The notes under the pieces: generated by a model
What the model saw: only the letters and a program-made list of their open reading frames with translations
Database searches by the model: none
What the model was told of the DNA's origin: nothing
Shown here: piece by piece, positions 11,990 through 23,708 of the stretch
Layout: each line of letters opens with the position of its first letter
Numbering within the stretch: the first letter of the stretch is position 1
Program-made: the position numbers and the translations under genes
From: Sodiomyces alkalinus F11
Taxonomy: Eukaryota; Ascomycota; Sordariomycetes; Glomerellales; Plectosphaerellaceae
Assembly (NCBI RefSeq): GCF_003711515.1
Contig: NW_021167093.1
Location: forward strand, 670,352 to 734,351
Reading direction: 5' to 3'
Length of the DNA stretch: 64,000 bases

Positions 11990-13134
11990 TGGGATTTATA
12001 CTTATTAAAACACAGGTGTTTCTATTTTCAAGTTCTGTTATTTCAGCTACTATAGCTTCTATCCACTTATTATTATCAGAGCAGTTTATAGCCTGTTTAT
12101 AAGTAGCTGGTTTGTATAAAGAATTTATAGTTACAAGAAAGTGGGGATCTTCTTAAAACTATAGGCTCCCGAGTATAGTATCTTTAGCTATATATAATAA
12201 GCGCTAATTATTATCGTACGATATATAATCGTTATCGCTTTCCTTCGAAGATTTAGAAGGGATTTAAATTTCTAACCTGGATTTAAGGCCTTTATTAACC
12301 GGGTCGGTTATATTATTATTACTTTCGGCTAGAATAATACCGCTCGCTACTCGAAGACTCTTACGTCTTTTATTATTATTATTATTATCTTCTTCTTCGG
12401 TTTAGATACACCTAAATGTTCGTTTAGTATTATTATGGTACTCGCCGAGTAGATAGGACTCGGGGTCGGAAACCGGTCCTGCCTACGGTATATTTATAGT
12501 AGAAGACTTATTATTATTTATATAGATTATAGGGTTATTTCTATTAATTATAGTATCTGAAGAAGAAGTCAGAAACTGATTTTCTAGAATATAAACGTTA
12601 CGATACCAGGTAGTCTTCCTAGATCGAGGATTATATATTTTATAGTTATAATCGTTATAACCTATAAAAGCGCCCTAAAGTGCTTATGGATACAGTTTCT
12701 TTGTTTTCGGGTCGTTGTTTTTATAATATATAACAGAACCCTAAACCCGAATATTATTTATATTAGGTTTACGATTGTCTACTAATTCGTAAGGCGTTTT
12801 AAACCCTACTACTGAATTAGGTGTTCTATTATACGTATAAATGGCTGAATAAACAGTATCCCTCTAAAGGTATTTAGGTAGGCCTAAGTAGAAAAGAAAA
12901 TAACGGACTTTTTCTAGTATAGTCCTTATAACCCGTTCTATCGAGCCTTAAGTCTCGTGGGCATACGGGGGTTTTATATTATGATTTACACCGATAAACA
13001 GTCTTTTAAACGAGGCATTCGTAAATGCTTTTCCGCCGTCGATATCTACTTCTTTTATTTTTATATTATATTTATTTTTCTAACGGGAATCTTCTACTCT
13101 TTTATTACGTTTATAACAGTTATTTCAGATTATA
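11990..13134 (-). pseudogene. copia-2 (minus), integrase C-terminal half to RT start
   Basis: Ty1/Copia pol fragment read leftwards. It begins in the integrase core with a D-G-G-K-AF...NASFKRLF block (about 12985-13040) and continues with a YAHET block (about 12955). Next come RVIRTILEKVRYFL and IYTYNRTPNSVVGFKTPYE (about 12770-12850), the GYNDYNYKIYNP block (about 12640-12670), an Asn-rich linker coded by a TAT repeat near 12370-12390, and the RT opening WIEA.VAEITELEN (about 12025-12080). Stops are sparse compared with neighbouring elements, so RIP is milder here. The upstream half continues at 47725 beyond the nested LINE1. The downstream half is cut off by LINE1 copy A. Confidence 0.85.
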
Positions 13135-13429
13135 ATCCGGACGGATTCCAACACGCCTATCTACCACGGGCGCGTAATAGGAGTAAAATCGAAAAAACCA
13201 CCGAGACAGGAATTATAACTACCGCCTCCCTCCCGGGATATTATAGTAGCGGCATCGTAATACCGGCGCTACGGTATAAGCGGAAGAAATATAGCATAGC
13301 GTTATTCCGACCTTAATAACGTAAAATTCGTAATAGACCCACTTTTCGTAGTATAAGCGCTCCCCCCCCCTCCCGAGGTAAGATATAGCGCGAAACCGAT
13401 ATAAGACTAAAAAAGGACTACCGCGCCCC

Positions 13430-14650
13430 CCGGAACTAAGAGTAACTAAGATTAAGGCAGAAATTTAGGCCCTATTAGCTAACAGGAATACGATTAAGTA
13501 AGTTATAAAGCTAGTAAAGGAATTAATCACGATATATAGTACCCGTAATAACGCTAGTATAATACTATTAGTATATCTACACGTTTCCGTCTACTACGTT
13601 ATCTAAGAGGAACTCCGAAAAGGAATAAGCGGTATAAAAAGGACCTAGGCTAATATTATAGCCCGGGCACCCGTGGCGGTATCGCTATAGGACCCCGCCC
13701 CCCCTAAAGTAATCCCTGCTAGGTATTACCGAAAATTAATTATCCGTTAAGGAACCCCCCCCGAAGACTAGTCCCTTAGAGCTAGGACCCTAAAGGAAAT
13801 TATTTAAGCTATAAACGCCACGATTACCCGATATAACGCCGTAGCGGCACGGAAGCTACTAAATAGAGATATCTACCTTACTTTTACCGAAGGAGTATAA
13901 TAATAGACAACTTATAAGGAGTAATAGGTTAAGAAGGCCTTTAGTAAAGGAGCTACCCTAGCTATACGTACTTACCCTATATTAGCTAAGGCAATCCTCT
14001 AAGAGGTCCTAAACGCCTTATCTAAAGAAGACCTACTAGTATCCCTATAAGATATAAATCCCGAGGCTAAAATCCTCTAAGTATAATAGCGAGTACCCCG
14101 CCGCGGTACTAATAGGGTAATACTTCTTCTTATCGAATCGGCTTTACTAGAAGGGGTAATAAGCCTTATCCAGAACACCCTCCTCTTTAAGGGGGGTAAC
14201 TATATCTACGAACTATATAATCCTAATCTTAGCCCCCTAAGATACTATAAATATCTATACTTCGGCTATAAGGCTAATAGCTACCCTATAACGGAGAGGG
14301 TATACCGCTACTACGCTAAGCCCGAATTGGCGTACTTATAGGGCCTAGGATACTATAACGCTATAGTATCTAGACGCCCCTATTACTATACCGCCTATAC
14401 CAGAGATTATGATACCTTTAACGATTTATACTAATTACTACGGAAAAAGGCTAAAAAGACCCGCGAAGCGTATAAGTACTAAGCCAGGGACTTCGATATT
14501 ACCCGTTCGACCGAAGCGGTATACCCACGGTAGCCGTAGATCTTCCCCCAAATTATTATTATCTAAGACTAGGACTAACCCCTCTGTAAAAGTAAAGGAT
14601 AGTCCCCGAAAAGGACTAAAGGATAAGAGGGCTCCCTAATACCGAGCCTA
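13430..14650 (+). pseudogene. LINE1 copy D ORF1 remnant (gag-like, CCHC zinc knuckle)
   Basis: Would encode the RNA-binding protein of the element. The frame is recognisable from about 13430 (ALLANRNTIK block), and the start is unclear because of RIP. Near 14246-14290 a C-x2-C-x4-H-x4-C knuckle can be inferred, although all three cysteines and the histidine now read as tyrosine (TGC/CAC to TAC/TAT); in copy B the same site (about 45100-45140) keeps more of the original residues. A second Tyr/Cys-rich stretch follows near 14300. Spacing to ORF2 is about 100 bp, typical of Tad-clade LINEs. Confidence 0.75.
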
Positions 14651-14749
14651 ATAAGCGCCTATATAGTCCCCCGTAGGACTAATAAGGTACCGTAGTAAAA
14701 ACCCTTAAGCTAGACCCTAGTTATACCGGGTATATTATCTTACCCCCCC

Positions 14750-16011
14750 TTTTTAATTAATAAGAATCTATATCCTTTTATAGAATATAGGGAGGAGCTA
14801 AGCACGGCGGGAGCTACCGCTTTAATACCACGCCGAGTACGATATAATAGTAATCCAGGAACCCAGCCTTAACCCCTTTATGAAAAGCCCTGCCTACCCC
14901 TCCTAAGATGTATACTGGCTAAACTAGGGATAATGCCGCGCCCTCCTATATATCTATAAGAGATACGCGCTCTATACGTAGATATAGTAAGCCTACCACG
15001 ATACCTACGCGGTTATATTTAGGACTAAAAATAACGCCCGTATAATCTAGTTAATCTACTTAGAGAACTACTAGTTAGGTAGGACCCCCTAGAATATACC
15101 CCTATAAGATATATTTAATATAGTACTGCTACGGGGCCGATACGTCCTCGTAAAGAACTTTAACCTATACTACCCTTTAGTTATAGCTATTCCGATACTA
15201 CCCCCGGGATAATACCCTGCTTACCTTTACGACCTAGTAGAACCTAGACTTAATAACCCCCCCCAGAACTACTATATAGCACTACCCGGGCCAGCGTACT
15301 AGTATTATTAACCATATATAGGCGATATAAGGGCTCTACTACGACTTTAGCGGCCCTAATAAGACTATTATCGGGTCGGACTACTACTTATAGATAACCT
15401 AAATCAATATAAAGATAAACACCGCGTTAAGCACTATACCATTACTACTATAGGACCTAGGTAAGCTCTATTACGTCTAGGAGGACTTTAACCCCTTATA
15501 GGTCCCCTAGCTCGCCGCTATATAATTATAGTAAACCGGCCCCTTTATAATACTAGGAGATATCGACTTAGTACTAAATAACCTAATCGGAGACCTTATA
15601 ACCCTAGCTAATAAGACCGTATAGCGCTATTACGGGGGCACCCCTAGACTGCTACCTACCCCTTAATAGAACGCGGAGCTAACCCCTCTTACCTAGGAAG
15701 TAAGGCGCCTCTACCGTAGATATATATCTAGGAAGTCCCGGAACCGATAGCATAAGTTCTAGGAAGTGGAGAGGCGCCGCGATAAGGCCTTAGCGGTAAC
15801 GAAACGGCTATACTAATAATACCTACTCTACACGACTAGGTAAAATAATAACCTCCTTTAGCGATTATAGAAATAGGTATAAATAAAAGGGGGAGTACCG
15901 CTAAACCCCTTATTAGTACCGCTACTACGCTAAGCCGATAATAATAACCTAGCCACTATATATATATATAAAAAGCCGAAGTCCTTAACCGGAAGTGCTT
16001 TTTACGCCCCC
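14750..16011 (+). pseudogene. LINE1 copy D ORF2, part 1 (endonuclease domain)
   Basis: N-terminal apurinic-like endonuclease domain that would nick the target DNA. It shows a VQEDFNPLQVPQL-like block near 15470-15510 and an IILGDIDLVLNNLIGDLIT block near 15548-15600, the GD-N/D catalytic neighbourhood of these nucleases. A basic linker RKSRNRQHKFQEVERRRDKA lies near 15730-15790. The frame is interrupted at 16011 by copia-1 copy B, with the C5 target (16007-16011) repeated at 21687-21691. Confidence 0.75.
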
Positions 16012-16215
16012 TATCGAATAGACTCTAGTCTTTTCGGTTACGTAATAGGCCGGATTGCCAAAAGTATAATCCGGGTGGACGCTTACAGAATCTGCACTAT
16101 ATAAAATACGGTGGTAGCGTTTCCCTGACGGTCGGAGATAGTTATAATTATATATAATTGCCTTAATAAATTTTTGACCTATTTTATGACGATTTTAACT
16201 ACGCTTTATCTGATA
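16012..16215 (+). repeat. copia-1 copy B 5' LTR
   Basis: Begins TATCGAATAG (RIPed TGTCGAACAG; compare 63389) and ends TCTGATA (RIPed TCTGACA; compare 21686). It retains clearly more CA/TG than the internal region. It has a 7-bp hairpin ccggatt/aatccgg (16050-16056 and 16068-16074) and a TATA box. The base right after the LTR starts attaagagtc, a possible degenerate primer site for the anticodon half of initiator tRNA-Met. Confidence 0.9.
16098..16106 (+). promoter_or_regulatory. TATA box of copia-1 LTR
   Basis: tatataaaa about 24 bp after the hairpin. The same sequence occurs in the 3' LTR (21569-21577) and in the second element's LTR (63475-63483). It would place the start of the genomic RNA about 30 bp downstream, in the gtggtagcg region. 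Confidence 0.55.
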
Positions 16216-16249
16216 ATTAAGAGTCTTACTTACTAAGTGAAGATATACC

Positions 16250-17500
16250 TATTTTACCTACCCTTTTACTACTACTACCGATTTAAGAAGTCATCTAGCT
16301 ACGCCGATATAGCGTGTTAATCTATAAATAACTATTAAGATATCGTATCTTAGCCCTATTACGTATAAAACCTATAAGGATTAGGAGCTCTGGCGACGCC
16401 TATATAAATCGGTTACCACCTATAATAACGTATAGAGGTTTCTCCGCCTAGTCGATCCGACTTAGTCCCCCGAGGAGCCTATAATACCGGATTACGGCTC
16501 CTTCCTATCTATAACACCTAGGCGTACGCCTACGTAATATCTCGACCTTACGGACGCCGGCTAAAAGGCGTACGACGTTAAAATCGCGCGCTAGAAGATC
16601 CTATAAGCGTAATACGATAGCTACCTAAAGGGGATTAACGCTATACTAACCTAATAGGTTAATACTATTAACTAAAGCCGTAGATAACTACTACGAGGAG
16701 ATATACCTCGCGAGGTGTATAAAGCTGTTAAACGCGATACGGATTAGTACCTAGCCACCCGCTAAACCGATACCTATAAAGAGTATATCGAGTATACTCG
16801 TTATCCTGCGAATAGCCTTAAGAAGCTCGGGGAGTAGTTAGATAAGTAGTAGCTACTGCTATAAGGCTATAAAGATACCGGTTCGAAGCTAGCCACGTAT
16901 ATATAGGTTATAGACTTCTTTAGAGGTATACGCCCCTATACCGGCCGCGATTAGACTAAGGCCGAGGGTCGCCTAATAGATAACTAGGTAGTAGTACCCG
17001 AAGACCTTTAGACCCTCGGTTAGAAGTATATTAATGCTAGACTTAAAGACCAAGGAAAACGCGGTAACCACCGCGCTATAGTATTCCCTATACTATATAC
17101 CGGAAGCGAAAAGGGTAAAGATACCTTAAAGGCCACGGCTAAGCCCCGTAAGAAGGGCGGCCGTGGGAAGAATAAAGCTAAGAATCCTACTACCGCGGTA
17201 TCTATAGCTATACCTTTAGCTGCTTTAGCTAACTATTCCTCTTCTAAACGCCGTTAATCTACTCTATAAAGAGGTTAGATCTACCGCGTATACGCTATAC
17301 CTGGCCACGATATTGACGCCTACTTCTATCTATTTCCGGATACGGTATATAACGATTAGATACCCTTTAAGAGTACTAAAATAACCGTTTAACGGATCCT
17401 TAAATACGACCCCTCGCTACGCGCGGAAGTAGAAGAACTACGCGCCGTAAAGAAGGTGAAGAAGGATATAAGCCGGGACTTAGCATAGCTTAAAGAGGCG
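16250..17500 (+). pseudogene. copia-1 copy B gag region
   Basis: N-terminal polyprotein part that would form the capsid. A gag-like alpha-rich stretch runs from about 16300 to 17050. A very basic tail AKPRKKGGRGKNKAKNP follows at about 17135-17190, and then a PGHDIDAYFYLFP block near 17300-17335 that looks like the end of a CCHC zinc knuckle with Cys changed to Tyr. The start codon cannot be fixed because ATG codons are largely lost to RIP. Confidence 0.7.
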
Positions 17501-20500
17501 TGACTCGACTATAGTAGTGTCCGTAGTGTCCGTAACGGTATCTCCCACGCCGCTAGCTTTATAGTAGGAAGCGCTGCTACTAGTTACCCTCTTCGAACCT
17601 CTACTATCCTTAATTCCGGCGCCACTATTTATATATTTAACGATTTTTCCCGTTTTTCTGATTTTACACCCGCTATATAGGGGGACTATATAGTAGCCGG
17701 CAGTTTATCCCTGCCTATTAAAGGTTACGGTAACGTGACCGTGAGATTAAACGGACTAATAGGAGGCCTTGATTTTAGGCTATTAAACGTTATATACTAC
17801 GAGGATTTTACCTATAATTTAATCTCTAACTAATGCCTACGTTTTCGAGGATACTAATAGGATTAAAAGCCACTAAATAACTATATTCGGCGTTCCGATA
17901 AATCTATACTATACTAGCTAAGTCACCACTTCGATTAAACCGTTATTAAATACGTGCCCGCTAACTAATCTACGGCTGCTTTTCTAGGCTCTTCTTCTTC
18001 TACTACCCGAAAACCCGTCTATAAATCGACTATACGGTATCTAAGTATAGTAAAGGGTATTCTATAGTATCTACGGCTAGGGCACGTAGGCCCTAAACCA
18101 CTTAGGCACCTAGAAGAGTAGATATAAGGGGTTAAAATAAAGGGACTAATAACTATCGACTACGAGGCCTACGAACTTATAAAGATTAAACGGTATATTA
18201 GCAGGCGCCCTTATACTATACCTGCTTATATAGGGGAGCAGTGGGCGATTAATTTTATAGATTTTAACCAAACGTCCGACGGGGACTCACGGTTTATATT
18301 TTTCACCGACTATTATAGTGGTTTTACGGCCACCTACGTTATAAAGAGTAAGCTAGTAATAAATATCCTTATAATAATTAAGGAATTCCTCGCCTAAGTA
18401 GACCGCTAATTAGGCTATAAGGTACGCGTTTTCGAATCTAATAACAAACTAACTTAATCCCACGATATCACCTAATTCCTGCGTGATAAGGGTATCCTTT
18501 TAGAGGTATCTGCTACCGATACTTAAGCGTAGAATAGGGGTACCGAACGCGCTACTACCGTGGTTATCTTAAAAGGTGGTGCGATAAATATCCACGTAAA
18601 ACTACCGCCGTTTATATAGCCTAAGGCTATTGTAATAGCCGTATACGTTTATAACCGGACGCTATAAAGGCAGAAAAAGGACTAGAAAATGCCCTATAAG
18701 GTCCTCTTTAAAAGGAAGCCGATTCTATTATACCTTCGAGCTTATAGCTATAAGGCGTACGCGATAATAAAGGACGCCTAGAAGGCTGCTAATAAGCTAT
18801 TAAATCGTATCGCTCCTCGTGCCTATATCGGCTGCTTTATCGGCTACGATTCTACTAATATTTTCCGTATCTAGGTGCCTGGCCTACGCCGCTATAACCG
18901 CGTTATTCGAACGCGCGATATGGATTTTAACGAATACGCCTTCTTTAACAGCGATATCGCCACCTTTAAGGATAACCTCCGTTAATTAACCGAGGAGTAA
19001 TTAGAAGACCTAATCAGTTAGATCGAGTAGGAGAGGGCTAGAGATTCACGGCCGTTTACGGACGTATAAGCTAAGGACCCCCCTTTATATAACTGCTTAT
19101 TTTAAATTATTAGATCCGGGGATAAACGCCCCCGGATCCCCTTCCTTAACGGCTTTACTATTAAGGTTATAGTCCGTAATACCCGGCCGTAAAGGGGTAG
19201 AGGAGGCTATCTTAAGTTAATCAGGATAAGATTTAGGTTATAAATAGTGTGATTTAGCCGGTATAGCGCCTAATTACCGTTTATATCCGCCCGATCTATT
19301 ACTTCCTACTCTATTAATAACCCCGCTATCGGTTATAGCGCTAATAGTAGCCGTTATATTAGGAAACCGTGATACCCCTATAGCTATAGGGTTCTAGGAT
19401 AACGGAACACGGTGCTACGATGCCCCTATAGCTACGGCTATAGGGCTCCTATTAAATAAAGGAGCGTAACTAATTCGGTAAGGAGATAGCTAGAAAAAAG
19501 ACTATTAGGTTACTACGTTTAACGCTAGCCGCTACGCCCCTAATATATATATATTAAATAGAACTCCGCTAACTAAATTATAGTTAAAAAGATCTACGCC
19601 TATAGCGTTATAGCAACGCTTAATAATACCCTACGAATCTATAGCCCCGGCGGTAGCCACTAGAAGTATATCCCGGGAGGCTATCTCGGGAAATATAACC
19701 CTGGCGGTTATTTTAGCGGGTACTCCGGCGGTTACTCTGGCGGCCGTAAAGATCCACCGTAAAGACCTCCCTCCTCCTCCGAAAAACCCTTACGATATAC
19801 CCTTATACCCTTACGGCTACCTATTCTGATAGGTATAAGAAGACTACCTACAGAGCCATAAGGAGATAGGGTCGTGGATACGGGTACCGGCGACCGTAGT
19901 AGATAGATATTAGGTTCTTAATTCGATATAGGTGATAATATATAAGTTCGATAAGTATAGATTTCTATATAAATATAAAGTAAGGCTTATAGTACGAGGA
20001 GATTAGTAGTATTAATCCTTATTCGAGGAGACGTACGTAGTAATACTAGCCGGACGGTTATTCCGCGCGTTAATAGCTATTACCGCCCGATTTAACCTTA
20101 CACTATTATAATTTAACATTATAAACGCGTTTATACACGCGCTCCTCCCCCACGATATCTTTATGTACCCGCCGCTAGGCTTTCTAGCCCCTAGGAGTTA
20201 TTTATACCTGAAAAAGGCGTTATATAGACTTAAGGAGTCTTTACTGCTTCAGTAAAAGCACTTTTCGGCTATTCTTTTAGCGGACGGCTTCTAGATAGTA
20301 CCATAAGAACCGTGTTATTTTCTACGCCGCGGTTTAATCCTATTCTTCTACGTTAACGATATCGTTATTACTTATGAGGAATAATATAAGGCGTAGATAG
20401 AGCAGGCCGTTAATAATCTATAACGCCACTATAACCTATAAGGTGGCGATCCTCTATAGTGGTTCCTTAGTATTAAGGTTATTCGCGACCGCGTCGCCCG

Positions 20501-21470
20501 TAAAATCTAGCTATTATAACGCGACTACGTTACTAAGTTAGAACGCCTATTAAAGCCGAATAGTAAGTATAGTAATAACTATGGCCTAATACACCTAATT
20601 AAGGTTATAGAGCTACTACCCTCTTTAGGAACCTCGACTAACGTTAAAAGCTATTAACGGAAGATAGGATCTATACTATACGTAGTAGTAATATCGCGGC
20701 CTAATATCGCGTTTATAGTATCCAGGCTATACCGGTTTAACGTTAATCTAGGGCCTATTTACTATAAGGCCGCCGATTATCTAACCCTCTATCTAATTAA
20801 TAGCTAATCGTTTATATTAGAACTAGGGGGTAGCGATACTATCGAAATCTATACTAACGCCTTATTTACCGATAATACTCTTAATCGAAAGAGTAGTTAA
20901 GCGTACGTGATACGCTTATTTAGCGGTATAATAGCGTAGCGTGCTAATAAGCAGGATACGGTTATGATGTTAATAATAGAGGCAGAGCTATTAGCGTTAG
21001 TATAAGGTGTAAAAGAGGGTATCTTTATATAACGCCTATTACTTAGTATAGGAGTGGAACTTAATGATCCGGAATTAAGGATCTTATACGATAATAACTA
21101 AACGATTCGATTAGTTAATTAAGAGATTAGTATATTAATAACGCGCCTCCGGTATATCGATATGCACGGCTACTAATTACGTTAAGTAAAGGAATAAGGG
21201 TAAATACTCGTAACGTACGTTACGAGCGCGGAAATAGTGGTAGACGGATTAATAAAGGCGCTATACGGCGAGAAATTTAAGAAATTTAGGTCCTAGGTAG
21301 GCGTGATGGATATACGGGAACGGTTATAGCAGAAATAGCTAGAGAAAGTCCGGATAGAATATTTAAAGGACCTAGAGGATGAATTTAAGGGCGGCTATAG
21401 CGAATAGATTATATAGCTGGATTATCTGCCGATTACGAATAGCTTTAATCGCCTAACTAACGTTTAGGGC
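17500..21470 (+). pseudogene. copia-1 copy B pol: protease, integrase, RT, RNase H
   Basis: Aspartic protease site reads NSGAT at 17612-17626 (DSGAT with Asp to Asn by RIP). A GAG-pre-integrase motif lies near 18070-18220 (LGHVGPKPLRHLEE, then a Y-E-A-Y remnant of CxxC). The integrase core includes FIDFNQTSDG and FFTDYYSG (about 18253-18320), an FESNN block (18430) and a GTERATT block (18540-18560). The integrase tail is IAPRAYIGCFIGYDSTNIFRI (18808-18870). A long Pro-rich linker leads to RT (about 19960-20420), whose catalytic box reads YVND at 20349-20360. RNase H (about 20800-21290) has RKSSQAYV, AELLALVQGVKE, LYDNN and a terminal IDIHGYQLR block. Only RIP-type stops and missense changes separate it from a working copia polyprotein. 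Confidence 0.88.
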
Positions 21471-21482
21471 GATTAGGGGGTG

Positions 21483-21686
21483 TGTTAAATAGACTATAGT
21501 CTTTTCGGTTACGTAATAGGCCGGATTACTAAAAGTATAATCCGGGTAGACGCTTACAGAATCTGCACTATATAAAATACGGTGGTAGCGTTTCCCTAAC
21601 GGTCGGAGATAGTTATAATTATATATAATTGCCTTAGTAACATTTTGACCTATTTTATGACAATTTTGACTACGCTTTATCTGACA
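21483..21686 (+). repeat. copia-1 copy B 3' LTR
   Basis: TGTTAAATAG...TCTGACA, preceded by a purine run (gattagggggtg, 21471-21482) that serves as polypurine tract. It differs from the 5' LTR by a few mostly RIP-type transitions, so divergence reflects RIP rather than age. Confidence 0.9.
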
Positions 21687-23434
21687 CCCCCTCCTTACCG
21701 CCCTTAGACCCCTAAGCGCGAATTTCCCCCTTAATAGAATATTTACCACGATATTACTATAGCGGATATATAAGGACACCTTAAAAGGACTAAACCCTAG
21801 GCGGTACTAAGGCCTAATAGGCTCTTAGCAGGGCTCCTAAAAGTATATAGACCTCTCCTATACTAAAGACTAAATACTATCTTTATAGAGTGCCTCGAAT
21901 AGGCTATTACCCGAAAAGGTGCCGCTACTATAATATTCCTTAAAAAGGAAGGCTAGACGCAGGCTAACTATAAGATAGTAAAAGGCTAATAACCTATATT
22001 ACTTATTAATATAATAGGTAAAATCTTTTAAAGGATATTAGCTAACTATACCGCCGCCATAACGGAGAACTATCGGCTCCTCCTAGAAGGATAGATAAGT
22101 AACTAAACCGGGCGGAGTATAAAGACGGTAGAATAAAGGGTCACGGAGGCTATAAGGGCGAGCTAGGTCCACGGTAATACCGCTTCGATACTTTAACTAA
22201 ATATTAAAAACGCCTTCGATACTATTCTTTACTCCCGCCTCTTTAAGATACTTAAAAGGAAGGGCTTCCCCTAATACCTTACTACCCTAATTAATAGCTT
22301 CCTCTAAGACCGTATAGCCTAGCTATTACTTAATAGCGAAACGGCCCCCCCACGGTACCTCCGCGGGGGTATACTATAAAGCTCCCCGATCTCCCCTATC
22401 CTTTTTATCCTCTATATCTCTACCCTTTATAAGGAGCTAGAAAAGGTCCCTAAAACGATAATAGCAGGTTTTACCGATAATACGAATATTATTGCCTTTA
22501 GTAGAATAAAGGTATAAATACGGTACCGCCTCGCCGCTATATAGCGTACTTACCTAGACTAGGAGATAGCGAGCGGACTATAATTCGAACTAGCTAAGTA
22601 TATCTATATCCCCTTTATAAGATTACGCTAACCCTCCTTTACCCCGCTCCCCCTTAGCGTTACTTCGGTACTAGTAGCGGAGGCGATAAAACTCCTAGAC
22701 GTTTAGCTTAATAGGAAACTTAACTTCTAATAATACGCTAAAAAGGTAAAACGCCGACTAGCCACCTATATATACGCCCTTTTAAGGCTTAACATAGTAG
22801 CGTAAAGGTATAGCTTCGTGGACGTAAAAGGACTATACCGTATAATAATAAGGCTAATAGTTACCTATTATGCCTTAACTATTGATAGGATAGGGGCTAG
22901 CCCCTAGTATAGCCCTATAGCGGTATTTATAGCGGTATAGAATTAATATCTCCGATTAGTAGCCGGAGCCTATAAGGCTATACCGGTTAGGATTCTCGAA
23001 AAAAAGACCTTTATCGCCGCCCTTAACCTATATCTCTTAAGCCTAAACGCATAAAAGATCCTACGGATATAAGAAAAAGAGAACGAAGATAAGGTATTAG
23101 CTAGAGTATACGCCGCGGCGAGAGACCTAATAATACCGAATCGGTATTATAGGACCTATACCGCCCTTATATAGATAGTATCGCTTATTACCCTAATAAC
23201 CTAGGCTAGAACCACGCCTCTAAGGAAGGCCCTTATAAGGGAATAGGGTTAAGCCTAGGCGGAAGCATAGCGGCCCTATACTTATACATTAGCGGTACTA
23301 AGCCGCCCCTTAATATAACGCTCCCTCCGGAAATATAAAGGACTCCTTAAGCTATAAAGCTCCGTACTTATCTAGATTAATTAGAAAAACTAGGCCTATA
23401 AGTTTTCCTAGCTAAAATAAGGGTACCGGGATTC
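21687..23434 (+). pseudogene. LINE1 copy D ORF2, part 2 (reverse transcriptase)
   Basis: Continues directly from 16011. RT blocks visible are AFDTILYSRLFKILKRKGFP (about 22215-22270), a GGILQSSPISPILFILYIS-like block (about 22360-22420) and the catalytic box GFTDNTNIIAF at about 22467-22500. The second catalytic Asp is Asn (codon AAT at 22479-22481), consistent with TpG to TpA. This is followed by the thumb region (LNRKLNF.QYAKKVKRRLATYI, about 22705-22775) and a helical tail with R-P-L. It is interrupted at 23434 by the minus copia-3. Confidence 0.85.
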
Positions 23435-23708
23435 TGTCGCACGTCAAATAGCACTTGGATAATTAACTTAGTAGAGTAGAAATCTCGTGTATATGTATTA
23501 TATTAAGTTATATCTGTGTGAGTCTTTTATACCCTTAAGTTAGGTGGTGAAGACTCTGTTATGGGTACTATGTTATTTGGATCCCCTCTCGTCTTTTCCG
23601 GTATCCGCCCCTGTTATATCCTAATGCCCGAGGTCCGAAGCCCTTAGTTAGGGAGTGGATCCCCCCTGGATCCCCTATAGACCACGTCGTGGTCCTGCCT
23701 ATACGATA
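23435..23708 (-). repeat. copia-3 outer copy 3' LTR
   Basis: On the plus strand it reads TGTCGCACG...CGATA; element orientation is leftwards. It is lightly RIPed and retains runs such as atctgtgtgagtc and gttatgggtactatg. The adjoining caccccctt (23709-23717) is the complement of the polypurine tract. Confidence 0.9.

Larger units (their letters stand above)
16012..21686 (+). mobile_element. copia-1 copy B, complete Ty1/Copia element (5.7 kb)
   Basis: Two 204-bp LTRs (16012-16215 and 21483-21686) bound a gag-pol region in copia order (protease, integrase, RT, RNase H). The 5-bp target duplication is ccccc (16007-16011 and 21687-21691). Removing the element restores LINE1 ORF2 collinearity with copies A-C. 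A second copy starts at 63389 and a third fragment is at 4020-5530. It is dead by RIP. Confidence 0.92.

Noticed and set aside
12957..13316. 119-codon plus-strand open frame
   Set aside because: It spans the junction of antisense copia-2 integrase and the LINE1 D 5' UTR, so it is a chance fusion of two elements.
14409..14639. 76-codon plus-strand open frame, basic
   Set aside because: Lies over the LINE1 ORF1 C-terminus in a different frame from the zinc knuckle; treated as a shadow.
21453..21779. 108-codon minus-strand open frame
   Set aside because: Crosses the copia-1 3' LTR into LINE1 D; an antisense chance frame.
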